Origin: Peromyscus leucopus
Taxonomy: Eukaryota; Chordata; Mammalia; Rodentia; Cricetidae
DNA length: 64,000 bases
NCBI RefSeq assembly: GCF_004664715.2
Contig: NC_051071.1
Location: forward strand, 6,351,231 to 6,415,230
Direction of reading: 5' to 3'
A program made the position numbers and the translations under genes. A model generated the notes under the pieces. It was not told the DNA's origin. It searched no databases and worked only from the letters and a program-made list of their open reading frames with translations. Positions 1 through 11,900 of this stretch are shown here, one piece after another. The stretch's first letter is position 1, and every line of letters starts with the position of its first letter.

Positions 1-1290
1 CTCTATTATGAAATTTCTTATTTTCTCTTCAATGGTGATTGAAAGTTCTGCTGAGATTAGTCTGGGCTGGCATCTGTGATCTCTTACAGTCTGCAGCACA
101 TATTTCTAAGCCCTAATGACTTTTAATATCTCCATTGAGAAGTAAGGTATAACTCTAATTATTCTAATTAATTTTTATGTTACTTGTTTTTTTTCCTCTG
201 CAACTCTTAATACTCTTTCTTTTGTTTGTATATTTAGTGTTTTGATTATTATGTGCTGATGGGAATTTCTTTTCTGGTTCCATCTATTTGGTTTTCCATA
301 TACTTCTTGTACCTTGATAGGCATCGACTTCTTTAGGTTAGGAAAATTTTCTCCCATGAATTTGTTGAAAATATGTTCTGGGTCTTTGAACTGGTATTAT
401 TCTTTTTCCTCTATTCCTATTATTCATAGGTTTGGTCTTTTCATAATGTCCCAGATTTCCTGTATGCTTTGTGTCAGGAAATTGTCTTATTTAACCTTTT
501 CTTTTGACTGATGTGTCCATCTTCTATTGTATTTTCAGTGCCTATGATTACCTTTTCCATCACTTGTATTCTTTTTGTGAAGCTTGCCTCTGTAGTTTCT
601 GTTTGCATTACTACATTTTTCATTTGTAGGAGTCCCTCCATTTGTATTTTCTTTATTGCTTCTATTACCATTTTCAGGTCTTAAACAGTTGTGCTTCCTT
701 CAACTATTTGCTTGTGGTTTCCTGGCTTTTTTTAAAGAAAAAAAAGGGATTTATTCACTTCCCCTTTAAGGACCTCTATCATCTTCATATAGTTTAAGGT
801 CTTTTTGTGTGTGTGTGTGTGATTCAAGTATGTTAGAATATTCAGGGCTTGCTGTAGGACAATAGCTGGGCTATGGTGGAAACATATTGCCCTGGATGTT
901 ATTGATTAAGTTATTACACTGGTGTCTAGGTACCTGGATTTGGGGTGATTATAGGTTTAGGTTCTGATGTCTGGGTTTGTATTTGTTGGGAAGCTGTTTT
1001 GCTCTTTGGTTTCTGTTTCCTTTCTGGATTTTCAGAGAGTGTGTTGGTTGAGTGTTGCTTATTTTACTGGCTTTCCCAGCTGATGTGTTCATGGGAAAGC
1101 TTTCTGATGTTAGAGGCTGGGAGAAGGGAAGACCAGGGGAGATAGTCCTAGGGGTCCACAGGAGACATGGACAGAGGGAAGGGGAAGCTGCAGCTGGTAT
1201 TCTGTTGCGGCCCTAGGGGTGACCAGGAGGATCGGGTGTGGGTTAATAGAGAGAATGTGCAAGTCCCTCAGGTAGGAGTGACCTGTGCTA
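1..1290 (-). mobile_element. L1 retrotransposon, antisense: ORF1 remnant and 5' UTR
   Basis: The reverse-strand frame at 175-357 reads ENFPNLKKSMPIKVQEVY and NRWNQKRNSHQHIIIKT, typical of the conserved part of rodent L1 ORF1p. An adjoining frame (474-671) looks like the ORF1 coiled-coil region. Increasing coordinates run toward the L1 5' end, and bases of about 760-1,290 are 5' UTR-like, homologous to 31,620-31,850. Stops and shifts break ORF1. The 3' part lies left of the window. Confidence 0.8.
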
Positions 1291-1996
1291 TCATCAGTTT
1301 TCTATTTCAAGTAATATTGTCTTAAATACAATTTAGAATAAATATAATTGTGCATAAATTATTTTTCTTATGATGATTCATAAGTTTGTGTTTTCAGGCT
1401 ATTATATTTTAGTGGCTTTGAATAAATGCCGCTTTACAGGAAGATGTATCTTTTTACATTTCCCTGTGTAATTTGAAAGTGCCCTTTCTATATACCTTCA
1501 ATATCAATATCACAGTGTTAAAATTGTTTTGCTTGTCATTGTGATAGAGATTAAGATATCATGGATGAGAACAAGATAATCAGCCCTCTACACCATAAGA
1601 ACTGCATCAGTGGATTTGCTCAGCATCCAGTCAACTTGAGAAAAGTTGGGTTTGCAGTAAACAAATGGTTTTTGTCTTTATTTCCTAAACAACACAGTAC
1701 AACTCCTTACACAGCACATTCACTGCAGTAGGGCCTAACACAGAATGATCTAAATTACACAAGATGGTGTGTTTAGCTTATGTTTTGCTGAAGAAAATTG
1801 ACTATGCATGGGCCTTTTGAAATTGTGGCAGGGAAGGACTGTCCTAGAAACCCCTTCCCCAAATTGAAGCTTTGTGGGGTATAGAAGGAAGGCTTATTAG
1901 CCTGGCTTCTTGCTCTAAAGTTCGATTCTATATTGGTGTCTTTTCATTGATGCGTTTAACAAAAAAATTAAAAAATGATCTGCCACAAAGGAAAGG
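1291..1996. other. A+T-rich DNA without recognised features
   Basis: Between the L1 5' end and the ERV remnant I see no coding frame, splice signal or repeat that I can name. Confidence 0.5.
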
Positions 1997-3700
1997 TGTA
2001 GTGGATACTTGTTCTGTGACCATGAAGCACAGCCCTAAAGACATAGCAGGTAACTGCTCTACCTGCCTATGACCTTGAAATATATGCCCCTGGGGCATGG
2101 CCTCTTGGCTACCTCTTAAGACCTGAGATACATATATGCAGCTTCACCTTCGTTCCATCCTGGACTTGGATGTTGGGATAGTCTCGGGTGTGGAAGAACA
2201 GAGTGGGTCTATGCCTCATCTTTTTCAGGACCCTGTGACAATTCCTGTTTGGTCTTGTGAGGGTTTTTTGTTTGGTTGGTTGGTTTTTGTTTTTTTTAAT
2301 AAATCTCTTTGCCCTTTAAGCAGACTCCGTGGATTTTTTGCTTTATCTGGCACCCAACATGGGTGGGCCATCCATGGCCCTTATCCACGTGGAGAAACTT
2401 CCACATGGGCTAGTCTTTTTACACCCCCCACTCCCGCCTCATCCTCTTACCCCAACCCCCACCCCGCCCGCTAAGATCCTGCCCACGGCTTCCACAGGTT
2501 TGCTCAGAGCGTAGCAGTTCCCGTCTGCCCACCTCGCTGGTGTGGGGATAGTATCCGTAAGCTGCTGGATTCCCCTCACATCCTAGGGTGCCTGGTGTAC
2601 CTCACCACATTTGCACATTTGCGCTGGAGGCAGCTCAGATTCTACCCACGGAGACCGGGTCCCTCCTGAACCGCCCTCACCTTCCCAGGCCTGGAGTCCG
2701 ACCTGTGTCTATGTTCCACAGCCCAGAGCTAGCTAGCCCGAGATCTCTTCCTTGCCAGCAATCAGCGGCCCCCGTAGCAGATTGGTGCTCCCTGTTTTGA
2801 GCTTCCGCTGAGTGCCTGAGTGCCGCTGTTACCAGAGCTCTCTAGGGCACTCCCCGGAACAGTGCCCGGCATCGCTGCTGCTGCACATCCCTCACCAGGG
2901 ATTGAGGCTGAGAGCTGGCGCAGCCCGCGCACCTGCACGCCCACTCGCCCCATGTCGCTCAGCAGCCGGCCAAGGGGTTGGACAGACTTGACCTCCCGCG
3001 ACCCTCTGTGCAACACTGCGCGATGCCGGCTGTATAACCGCTGGTTCCGTGGTCCAGATACCAGCAACTAACTGCATGCGGTTTCATGGTCAGAGCTGTG
3101 CACTAGCGCAGTGGGCGAGACAGCCTGGGCCCACAGAGGCCGGAGAGTGCCAACAGGCAGCTCCCTCTTTATTAAACCTGTTCTTTGTAGCTGTTTAAGC
3201 CTATACAGGTCAACATCTTTAGAACAGAGCTTCAGGACCTGCTTAAATCTATACCTCCGACACCTGCTGGCCGAACGTCGTTACTACACCCAAAATTTGC
3301 CCAACATGGTGAATTACCTCTAGAACATCTGGACACTCAGGACAATCTCTCCAGGAGCTTATCTGAGATAAGATTATTCAATAAATTTATACCTTAAACT
3401 GATTAATGGGTGAATAAATAGAAATTAAATAAATAAATAAAATTTTTATCTTTACAAATTTTAAATATTTCTCATAAAATAGCAGATAATATAACTATTC
3501 AGGAATTTGAAAACTTCTTTGCTTATACTATGGATGAAATTTTACAAGACATATTTGACCTTCCTGGAATGTATACAATGTTTGCATTAATAGTGATTAG
3601 CATAATGATTCATATCATATCATTGAAAAACTGGCTTAATAACAACACCAAAAATTAGACATTAATGGGAATGATACAGATTGCACAGCTTCAATACATA
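1997..3700 (+). mobile_element. class II ERV remnant (LTR, primer-binding site, leader; mys-like)
   Basis: An LTR-like stretch has a polyadenylation signal AATAAA at 2298-2303, followed 45 bp later by TGGCACCCAACATGGGTG at 2348-2365. That resembles a Lys-tRNA primer-binding site with two CpG-to-CA changes. After it comes a G+C-rich leader (about 2,370-3,150) and A+T-rich internal sequence to about 3,700. No intact gag, pol or env frame remains. The layout suggests a cricetid class II ERV such as the mys/MysTR group; the name is tentative. LTR start and internal end are estimates. Confidence 0.6.
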
Positions 3701-4164
3701 GAATGCTAGGCAGCCTTTCATCCTGGACCTGTGTGTATTGAAGCCACTCCTCTCCTCTTTTAATATGCTGAGAGAGGTTCAAGATCATGAGAAACTCTTA
3801 TTGAGACGTTCAAGTTGAGATCTCAAAACCGAACGGGAGCATCTGAGGCAGCTCGGCATGCAAAGTAGAGGGGGGAACAAGAGAAAAGACCAAGGACCGA
3901 GGGCAGGACTGAGCTGAGTGGGTGTGAAGTGGGTGTGAAGTGGTGTGGAGCATGAGAGAGAGCTAAAGATGACTTCGAAATGTGAGGATGGAGTTGCCCT
4001 CTGCTGCCGTGGCTCAGGCCATGGAGATTAAGGATGAGAGGGAACTCAGATTTGCATAGGTTAGCATTGGGAAGCCCACTGAACATGCATGCTGTGCTGT
4101 GCAGGGAAATCAGACTGTGCACTTTACAAGGAGAGTGATGAGAAGCCATATGTAGTGTTTGGTC
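3701..4164. other. unassigned sequence after the ERV remnant
   Basis: A purine-rich stretch includes a short imperfect tandem (GGGTGTGAAGT units near 3,920-3,950). It may be more ERV internal sequence, but I cannot show that. Reverse frames here show no recognisable protein. Confidence 0.35.
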
Positions 4165-4505
4165 TTGGTGGTCAACTTTACCATATTAACAGGTATCTGA
4201 GACTGAAAAAAACACACTTCTATGCGTCTGTGGGGGTGTTTCCAGAGAGGATTGACGTGTAACACAGTGATTGGTGAGGAAAGATCTTTCCTCAATGAAG
4301 CAGCAGCTTCCATTGGGCTGTAACTCCTGGTGAAGAGAAGTCTAGGTAGGCATCAGGCTGGGTGGAGAGCCATTTTCTTTGCTGAGCAGTAGGCCTGTCA
4401 TCACCGCACTCATCCACCCGTGCTGTGTAATCCAGCCCAATAAATCTCCTTGCACAAGACATACACATTCTCTTGTTTCTGTTATGATAGAAGATCCTGA
4501 CCAGG
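4165..4505 (+). mobile_element. ERVL/MLT2-type solo LTR, old
   Basis: The stretch opens with 'ttggtcttggtggtcaactt', carries AATAAATC at about 4,440 and ends near a degraded 'cctgaccag'. This order (GGTCAACTT opening, AATAAATCTC, CTGACTAA-like end) is that of MLT2-class ERVL LTRs. It is heavily diverged. Confidence 0.45.
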
Positions 4506-4899
4506 TCCAGTTTCAGTAAGTGGAGAGTTAAATACTAGAGGCCCTTGGACGCCCATGAGTTGTGTGAACAGGCTAGTTTGCATCCCACTTTCCCAGCCAC
4601 TGAGATTAAGCTGAGTTTCTCCAGGAATTGGTATTGATTTTTCAACAGCTACACTGGTACATGAGAGTTCTCTTATGCCATCAATGGTCAGAGTTTGACA
4701 TTCCGTGTGAAATAAAAGACTTATAACCATCTGTCTCTAAGAGCCTGTCTCCTTGTGCCTAGAATTCATCTCCAGGTTTTCAGATATTAGGGATGAGCAC
4801 AGAAGTATATTTTAATATAAGGCTATTTGTGCTTATTCTTTAAGGTTTTTTTCAATTTTTGAGAATTCTATGAAAAAGTACACTGTATTTACATTTGTT

Positions 4900-5299
4900 T
4901 GAGCCCCCTTCCTTCCTGCTGTGGGATCATCTGTATGGCAAATGTGTTGCTCTGATTGGTCAATAAATAAAATACTGATTGGCCAGTGGCTAGGCAGGAA
5001 GTATAGGTGGGACTAACAGAGAGGAGAAAAGAAAGAACAGGAAGGCAGAAGGAGTCACTGCCAGGATAAGCACAATGTGAAGATGCCGGTAAGCCATGAG
5101 CCATGTGGCAAGTTATAGATTTATGGAAATGGATTAATTTAAGCTATAAGAACAGTTAGCAAGAAGCCTGCCATGGCCATACAGTTTGTAAGCAATATAA
5201 GTCTGTGTGTTTACTTGGTTGGGTCTGAGCAGCTATGGGACTGGCGGTGACAAAGATTTGTCCTGATTGTGGGCCAGGCAGGAAAACTCTAGCTACAAG
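4900..5299 (+). mobile_element. rodent solo LTR, BGLII-like (class II ERV)
   Basis: It contains the characteristic rodent LTR modules CTGATTGGTCAATAAATAAA, GGCTAGGCAGGAAGTATAGG, GGAAATGGATTAATTTAAGC and CAATATAAGTCTGTGTG, ending near 'ctagctaca'. I recognise this as an abundant rodent LTR. The family name is tentative. Confidence 0.6.
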
Positions 5300-5329
5300 T
5301 GTTGCTCATATGTATATGTATTTAGGACT

Positions 5330-6265
5330 GTCTGCTTAGGCCTGGGTGACCTATCATGAGACTTGTCCCTTAGCAGCCATTGACTGCTTATAGCTCTTCA
5401 TCTAGAGGTGGGGCCTTGTGAACTTTTTCCCCAGCCTTGTTGGCATGCCTGTGTTTGTGCAGGTCATGTGCTAGCATGTATTGTTGAGAGATCATGGCTG
5501 ACAGCTTCCTTGTCATGTCCAGAAGATAGCATCTTTCAGCGGTCATCCTGGTCCTCTGTCTGTCCTGCCTTCGAGGTGGTCCCTGAACCTTAAGTATAGG
5601 AGATGCGTCGTGGATGACCCAGTGGGCTCGCCCCTTCCCCCCAGCCACTTATTCTCTGCCCTTAAGCCAGCTGTGTCCGTAATGGCCTTGATCTGTTGGT
5701 TATCACTTTTTTTGATGAGGGGGAATAGCTGCACTTTGTGTATGAGGACAAGTATTTAGAAGGCACTTGGACACTACATTAACAAAATGGCAGTAATAGG
5801 TTTTCTTCCAAGGTTTATGACCTTTCCAGTCATGGGTTCTTTCCTATTAACTCCCCTTTAAGTACAATTAGGCAGTTGTTAGTTACTCCCAACATATCAG
5901 TGCCATCATTGCACATTTGGGATATCTTGCCATGCTGGTCATTGTTGCGTTCAGTTTACAGTTTGGAAGGACTGATGATAACTTCTTCCTCGGCAGCTTA
6001 TGTAACACTTTCTGACACTAGGAGAGCTGGTGCGCAGGAAGGAGGTTTCCAGGTCAGCACCAGCTTGATCTTCCCAGTTTTGAAATGGACCTGTGTGGTG
6101 TCTTCAGCAACAGTTTTGGTAGGCAACCAAGAACAATAGCCTTGATTGTCGGGGGTTTCTTGGACCTCCTGACCACTCAAAGGGAAGTATCAATTGCTGG
6201 TATTGGGATTTCTGTCACATAGTCTCTGGCTCTTGGGAGAGCATTATTCTCCATGTGGAGTAGCT
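5330..6265. mobile_element. old L1 3'-end-like repeat, copy 1
   Basis: The part at about 5,930-6,240 aligns by eye with 39,720-40,070. Shared modules are GGCAACCAAG..AATAGCCT, ..TTGGAC..CTGACCA..ACTCAAA and TTGGGATTTxTGT. It resembles rodent Lx-type L1 3' sequence. It carries no coding content. Confidence 0.45.
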
Positions 6266-6976
6266 CCGTTTAAACTATATCTGTGTACACATATATTTGT
6301 TACATGTGTATTTTTAAGTAATCTTATAGAATATAGGTTTCCTTATGGCTTTTTCAAACATCCTTAGTATTATTTATCTCTCCTCCCTCTCCCTCTGCAT
6401 TACTCTCCCTTTCCTCTTCTCTGTTAGGTTGATCTGTTTATCTTTTGGGAAAAAAAATACATTTCCACTGCAGAGTCACATTTAGCTTTTAAGCCTGTTA
6501 CCATAGCAAGAGCTCTCTATCCCCAGCTTTCCCTGGCTGCATTGTTTATATTCCTTGGCCACTATCTGAGGCATTTCTCTCCTCAGTCTCATGGCACTGC
6601 TGTCTATCCCCTCCATTTGTGTTGTTAACGTTGGTGGACAGAACCCGTGAAACCACACAGAGACTTCATGTGCAGCCTTCTCCCTTCTCCATTTGTGGAA
6701 GAGACAAAAACATGTTGATTGGCTGTTTTCTGATGCCAGCTGCACAATGTTCATAGGCTTGGGACATTCCACTGCTAGTTGTCACACGTGTGTTGAACTG
6801 ACAGCACCCCGTCTGCGCTGGTAAACAATGACTCATTCCTTCTGGTGTGCTCTTGCCCCGGCACCATTTCTGGGACTCAGAGCTCGCAGAATGCTTACTC
6901 AGTCTTTATTTCTGTTTATTTCCCTATTTGTTTATATCATTCCTGGCCTTGTGGACTCTCATTTTTCCTTTCCTGA
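6266..6976. other. unique-looking upstream DNA
   Basis: No exon, RNA gene or clear repeat is visible; there is a pyrimidine-rich patch near 6,375-6,420. Confidence 0.5.
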
Positions 6977-7003
6977 TTTTTTTTTTTTTTTTTTTTTTTT
7001 TTT
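6977..7003. repeat. T homopolymer (27)
   Basis: An uninterrupted run of T, possibly the antisense tail of an unrecognised retroposon. Confidence 0.85.
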
Positions 7004-7082
7004 GGATTTTGTTTATTTTCTCTGTTCTCTTATTTCTAGCTCAGGTGAACATTTTTTCACAGACTTGCCAGTTCAGGAAATT

Positions 7083-7137
<55 letters not shown>
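7083..7137. repeat. (GT)n microsatellite
   Basis: GT dinucleotides with one interrupting T early on; about 55 bp. Confidence 0.95.
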
Positions 7138-7142
<5 letters not shown>

Positions 7143-7589
7143 CTGAAAGGGAAAGTTCAGCATTGTATTCTTTCCATATATACTTCATTTAACTCACATG
7201 CTTTTCTGGGAAGACCCCATGTTAAAAACAAACAAACAAACAACAATAATAAAACACTAAAATGACGCTTCATTCCAGCAGCTTATAAAGTGGTCTACCC
7301 TTTGTTGGGGTATTAGATGTCACCTAAAGCAATGATCAGTTCAAAAACTAATAGAAGTGAGGGAGGATTGAAGGATTGGAGACCTATGGAGGTAGGACTA
7401 TAAGTACCAATTCTAAAACAGATGGGCAGTACTTAGAGCAGATATAAGGTAGGCCATAGGAAGAGCTACTGTGTGATTTAGTATGCTGAGGTTTTTTTCT
7501 ACTAGGGTACCCAGCTTGGGGGAAGATGGAGCTTGGAATGCAGCTTATGGCTCACCATACCTGGCTGGGCCATTTTAATGTGAATAATT
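7138..7589. other. unassigned sequence
   Basis: It includes an (AAAC)n/(AAT)n-rich patch at 7,218-7,250. Otherwise nothing recognisable. Confidence 0.4.
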
Positions 7590-7985
7590 GATTAAAACTC
7601 TTCTGGGCAAGTCTTCAAGGTATTTCTGGACAAGGTTAACATCTGTACAGTAGACTGAGTAAGGCAATGCACTCCCCACTGAAAATAGGGTTCATTTAAT
7701 CCATTGAGGTCCTAGCAAAATAAAGGTAGAATGAGGGAGAATTCCCTGTCTTCAAGCTGGGGCAGATTTTTTGATTTCACACTTGGACTCAGACTATAAC
7801 CTACACTGTTGTTCTCCTGGTTTCCAGATCTTCAGTGTCACGTAAGTCAATACTGTTGGCTCTCTAGCAATCAGGTTCAACTCTTGGGTCTTCTTAGCCT
7901 CTGTGATTATATTCTATAATAATAAATCAGTGTCTGTATGTTCTCTATATATACATCCATCTGTCCATCCACCCATCCTTCAGCC
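7590..7985 (+). mobile_element. MLT2-type ERVL LTR, old
   Basis: It shows the MLT2 order in diverged form: AGACTGAGTAAGGCAATGC, GAATTCCCTGTCTTCAAGCT, TTGGACTCAGACTATAACCT, GGTCTTCTTAGCCTCTGTGA, AATAATAAATCAGTGT and a run of TATATACATCC. Confidence 0.6.
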
Positions 7986-8858
7986 ATCCACCTGTAGGCC
8001 TGTCTACCTGGCTTTGTTTATCAGGAAACCCAGAGTAACCCACAGCTGGACATATCATTGCAGAAAGGCATACCTATTGTTAACTCATACACAGCTTCCC
8101 TTATGGACTAACCAGGACTTCAGAGTTGATTTGGGCATGGGTGTGGAAAGATTGGTGGAGACAGCGGAAAACTCACATTCCCCTTTATTTCAGTGTAGCT
8201 TAGGGGTTGGCGGTGGGGTGAAACTCTGCTTAGTCAGTCTTGCAACTCTAGAGGGACAGACACAAACAAGACCTTAGTTCCTTGACTGGATGAGAGATGA
8301 ATCTTTAGAGGGTACTTTGTTGGTTAGAGAGTAATAAAGTAGGGATGAATAATATCCATCAAATACTCAAACTTCACACGTTTAGTCACATACTATAATT
8401 TAGAAACATGTTCCCTTCATATTTTGACAGAAGACCTGATTCTTACTGCTCTTTTCATTTTAAAGGCATAGAAACCAGAGCTAGAAAGGAGATGCCATGG
8501 CCTAGTTGTAACTGGAGGTCAGTTTTCTGTCCTAGTTAAGCTGTGCTCTGGGTTTCTGGTAGCTTGCTATCTTAATTCCACACAATTTCAGATTTTACTG
8601 AAATCCTCTGGTCTCAGTTCTTAGAAAATATGGGATGATCTTCTCAGGAACCTGCTTTTCTTAAAGCGCCAACATTGGGAATCTGGATGGTATGGAGTGT
8701 ATGTCTTTTGAAAGGAGATCATGGGTCCATCATTACATGTGCTAGTGTAGTTTCCTGATGTCGTGGTCTGAGGCCTTGTCTACTCTGATAGCTTACAGAT
8801 GAGAATCCATACACTTTCAAATGCACCCTGATAGCACATGGACACATATTAAGTATAG

Positions 8859-8861
<3 letters not shown>
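7986..8861. other. upstream DNA without recognised features
   Basis: The 124-codon forward frame at 7,903-8,277 runs partly through the old LTR and resembles no protein I know. Confidence 0.45.

Positions 8862-8904
<43 letters not shown>
8862..8904. repeat. (CA)n microsatellite
   Basis: A perfect CA run, 43 bp. Confidence 0.95.
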
Positions 8905-8906
<2 letters not shown>

Positions 8907-11900
8907 CACATATAAACTGTGGCCATTTTATTCAGTGATTTACTAAACGAGTACTCAGGCCACCATGGTATTACAGAGACCTCTGTAATAGGCCAAATGA
9001 GAAGTTTTGTTTGCAGTACCTGAGGTGCTTACCCTCAGCCAGGAGTGAACAAATAGCAGGAATGTATGATGTAATTGAGAATTCTGTGTGCCCCACGCAG
9101 AAGATGGAAGTCACCCGGAGAACCCATGTGTTAGTTTGGTTGTGCTTTTCACTACTCTGCTTGGTTTTATGATTCCTTGAACTTTTACATAAGCTTCCCT
9201 CTGGGGCACTGAATGCAAATTAAAGCAACATAGTCATCTACACTTTGAACCAGAAATAACAGCATTGGAGGACCAGCACATTATATTTACAAGCACTAGT
9301 AACAGATTCCTGAACAGTTGTCTAAGCAATGGTAAGCCTCACATTCACACATAACCAGAGGAGGGTTGGTAAACATTCTAGGAAGAGAATATTTAAAAGA
9401 AAATGACAGAAACAGATCTCAAAAACTGCTTCAGAATTATCTTCCCTGGCATATTACTGCTTACTGAAAGGTTCAGCTCTAGGTCGCAAAGCTATGGCCT
9501 ATTAGGGACAGGAAGAAATCCAATGGCTGTTCTTAGGTTTCAAGTGAGCTTTCACTCTCTTTGACAAATGAAAGCAAGGTGAGCCTTACTTTCCATCTCA
9601 TATACTCTTGGATGTGATAGAAGCTTGGGCACTCTACAAAAGGATTTCCTCTAAGAGAGGAACACCTTAGATTGTAAGGGATTTTCCTCTAGTTCACTAT
9701 TGGCTTCTATTTGACTCTGGTTTGTCTTAGTGCCTGACTCTGGTGTGCTCACAAATCACCTGGGGTCCTGTTAAAGGGCAGATGCCTTTTCAATAATCCT
9801 GAGATACAGGTGGAGAGCGTGACTGCCCAGTGCTGCTGACCCATGGGGGCTTGGGAGACCTTGTAAAGACAAAATGAAGTTTCCCTCTCTGGTCTTTTAG
9901 TTCCTTTCCACTCTCCCACTGGTGTGATCTCAGGGTGCCTGGGGCTGTCATTTCCCACACCACTCCTCATCTATAACTGAGAGTATTTAAGAGAGCTTTT
10001 GCTCACTGTTTTGGCCATTAGATTCAAGATGAGGAGATCTATTTTCAGTGGTGCTGGTTGGCAATGTTGTCTGTTTTGGTGCTGTGAAGTTGGGACTTCA
10101 AGACAAATGAACCAGCCAGCAGCATGGTAGTGCAGAAGCAGGAGCTCCATGTGTCAACATCTCCTGGGAATATCCTGGGTTTAGAAACTTCCAATTCTCC
10201 CAGAGAAAACAAAGAGACAAGCCACTGCTCCCTTCCTGCTGCATTATTCTGCAACTAGGACTCTTTACTAGGTGGCAAAGTCTAGAGACTCACCTTCTGC
10301 TATCCTCAAAGCTTGTTCTTGTTTTTTTATTTGCCTTTTCACTAATGCCCAAAAGTTTTATTTTTTCATTGCTTTTTAAATTTTCATTTACTTTATTTTT
10401 TCATTTTTCATTTGCTCTTTCAATAATGCCCAAACTCTGTCTCATTGAATTCACCACAGAGGACCTCAGGCTGCCTACTTGGGGGCTCTCAAACCTCTTC
10501 TCCCTTTTCTAGCAAATGTGGACATCAGAAGCAATTCCATTACCAGCCGCAAGAGTTTGGCCTGAGCCAACTCCTTCTCTGAAAATGAACTAGTAATGCA
10601 TCCTGTAGGTGATCACTAAGACTATGCATTCATTGTTGAGAAAGCACGTCTCCAGTCATAGTGTGGCTGTGACACCTTGAGGCAGGGCTGAGTCTGTTCT
10701 GAAGGGCACTGAGAAGGACTCCATTTTTAGTCTCCTATTTAACACACTGAATTTTTCAGGGTGGGGGGAACTTGACACAAACATCTTGGTTGATACCACA
10801 GCTGTCAGAGCCTGGACTGTTGGAGAAAGAGAGAACAGACTTCCTTCCTAATCTGCTGATCCACTGTGACTTCTGTATACAAGACAAAACAAAACAGATC
10901 TCACACAATGTATGACGAGGTGTGGTGTTTTCACTTGTAAGACATGAACCAAGGGACTGCACTCTTCCAGATGTGATGGCTCAGGGTTGAGGACAAGCAG
11001 CAGTGGATGAATTCTGCAGGGATTTTGCCTTGCAAGTCAGCCCTGATAGGTAGGCCCTGCATTTAGCACTCTCTTTTCTCTGTTCCTGAGGTTATGGATT
11101 CTCAGAAATGTTCCACATGATGGGGCCTGCAGTGGCTGTGGTGTTGTGTGTGATCTGTTGTTTCCCATATGGAGATCCCTTCAGGAAGCCTTTTGTGCTT
11201 TTCTTGTGTGCACATCAGAGCACAGGCACCCCAGGGACCGAGCTGCAAACACATTTGAACAACTTCTACTGAGCTTCTACAACAAACACTTTACTGGCCA
11301 GGTGTGGTAGAGGATTTACTGATGAATGAAATCCTTGCCCTCTGAAAAGGAGGAGGCGGGGTGGGATCAGTAGTTATTCACCAGCCATAGAGCCAGGAGG
11401 ACAGCAGCAACTAAAGCATGCCTTGTTTTAGGTGGTATTCTACTGGCTTCCTGAAGAGGCTACAAACCTACTGCCTTAAAATAACAGAAATGCAGTCGTT
11501 CATAGAAAGGCAAAAATCTGAAATGAATCTCAGAGTTGAAATGGGTGTATCAGGAGACTGTGTTCCTCTGAAAGTCCCCAGCAGTATCTGTTTCTGACTC
11601 TTCCATCTTCCAGTGGCTGCAGAGACTGGAGGAGACTGCAAGGCTCCAGACCCTGCTTCGTTGGTCCCTCCTTGTCCCCTGAGATACTGTGAGACTATCT
11701 CAGACTGTCTCTTCCCAGATTGGTTGAGACTAAAGATGGGAGGGTGTGCTCCTTTTTGCATCATTGTGACCATATCTAGCAAGAAGAAACATGGGAAGAT
11801 GGGGGATATTTTGGCTCATAGTCTTAGCAAGTCCATCGGGCACAGAGGGCATAATTCTGGACTCAATTGGGTGTCAAAGGTGAACAGTAATGCATTTGTG

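Noticed and set aside
6828..7265. Forward frame of 145 codons
   Set aside because: It consists largely of translated poly-T and GT repeats.
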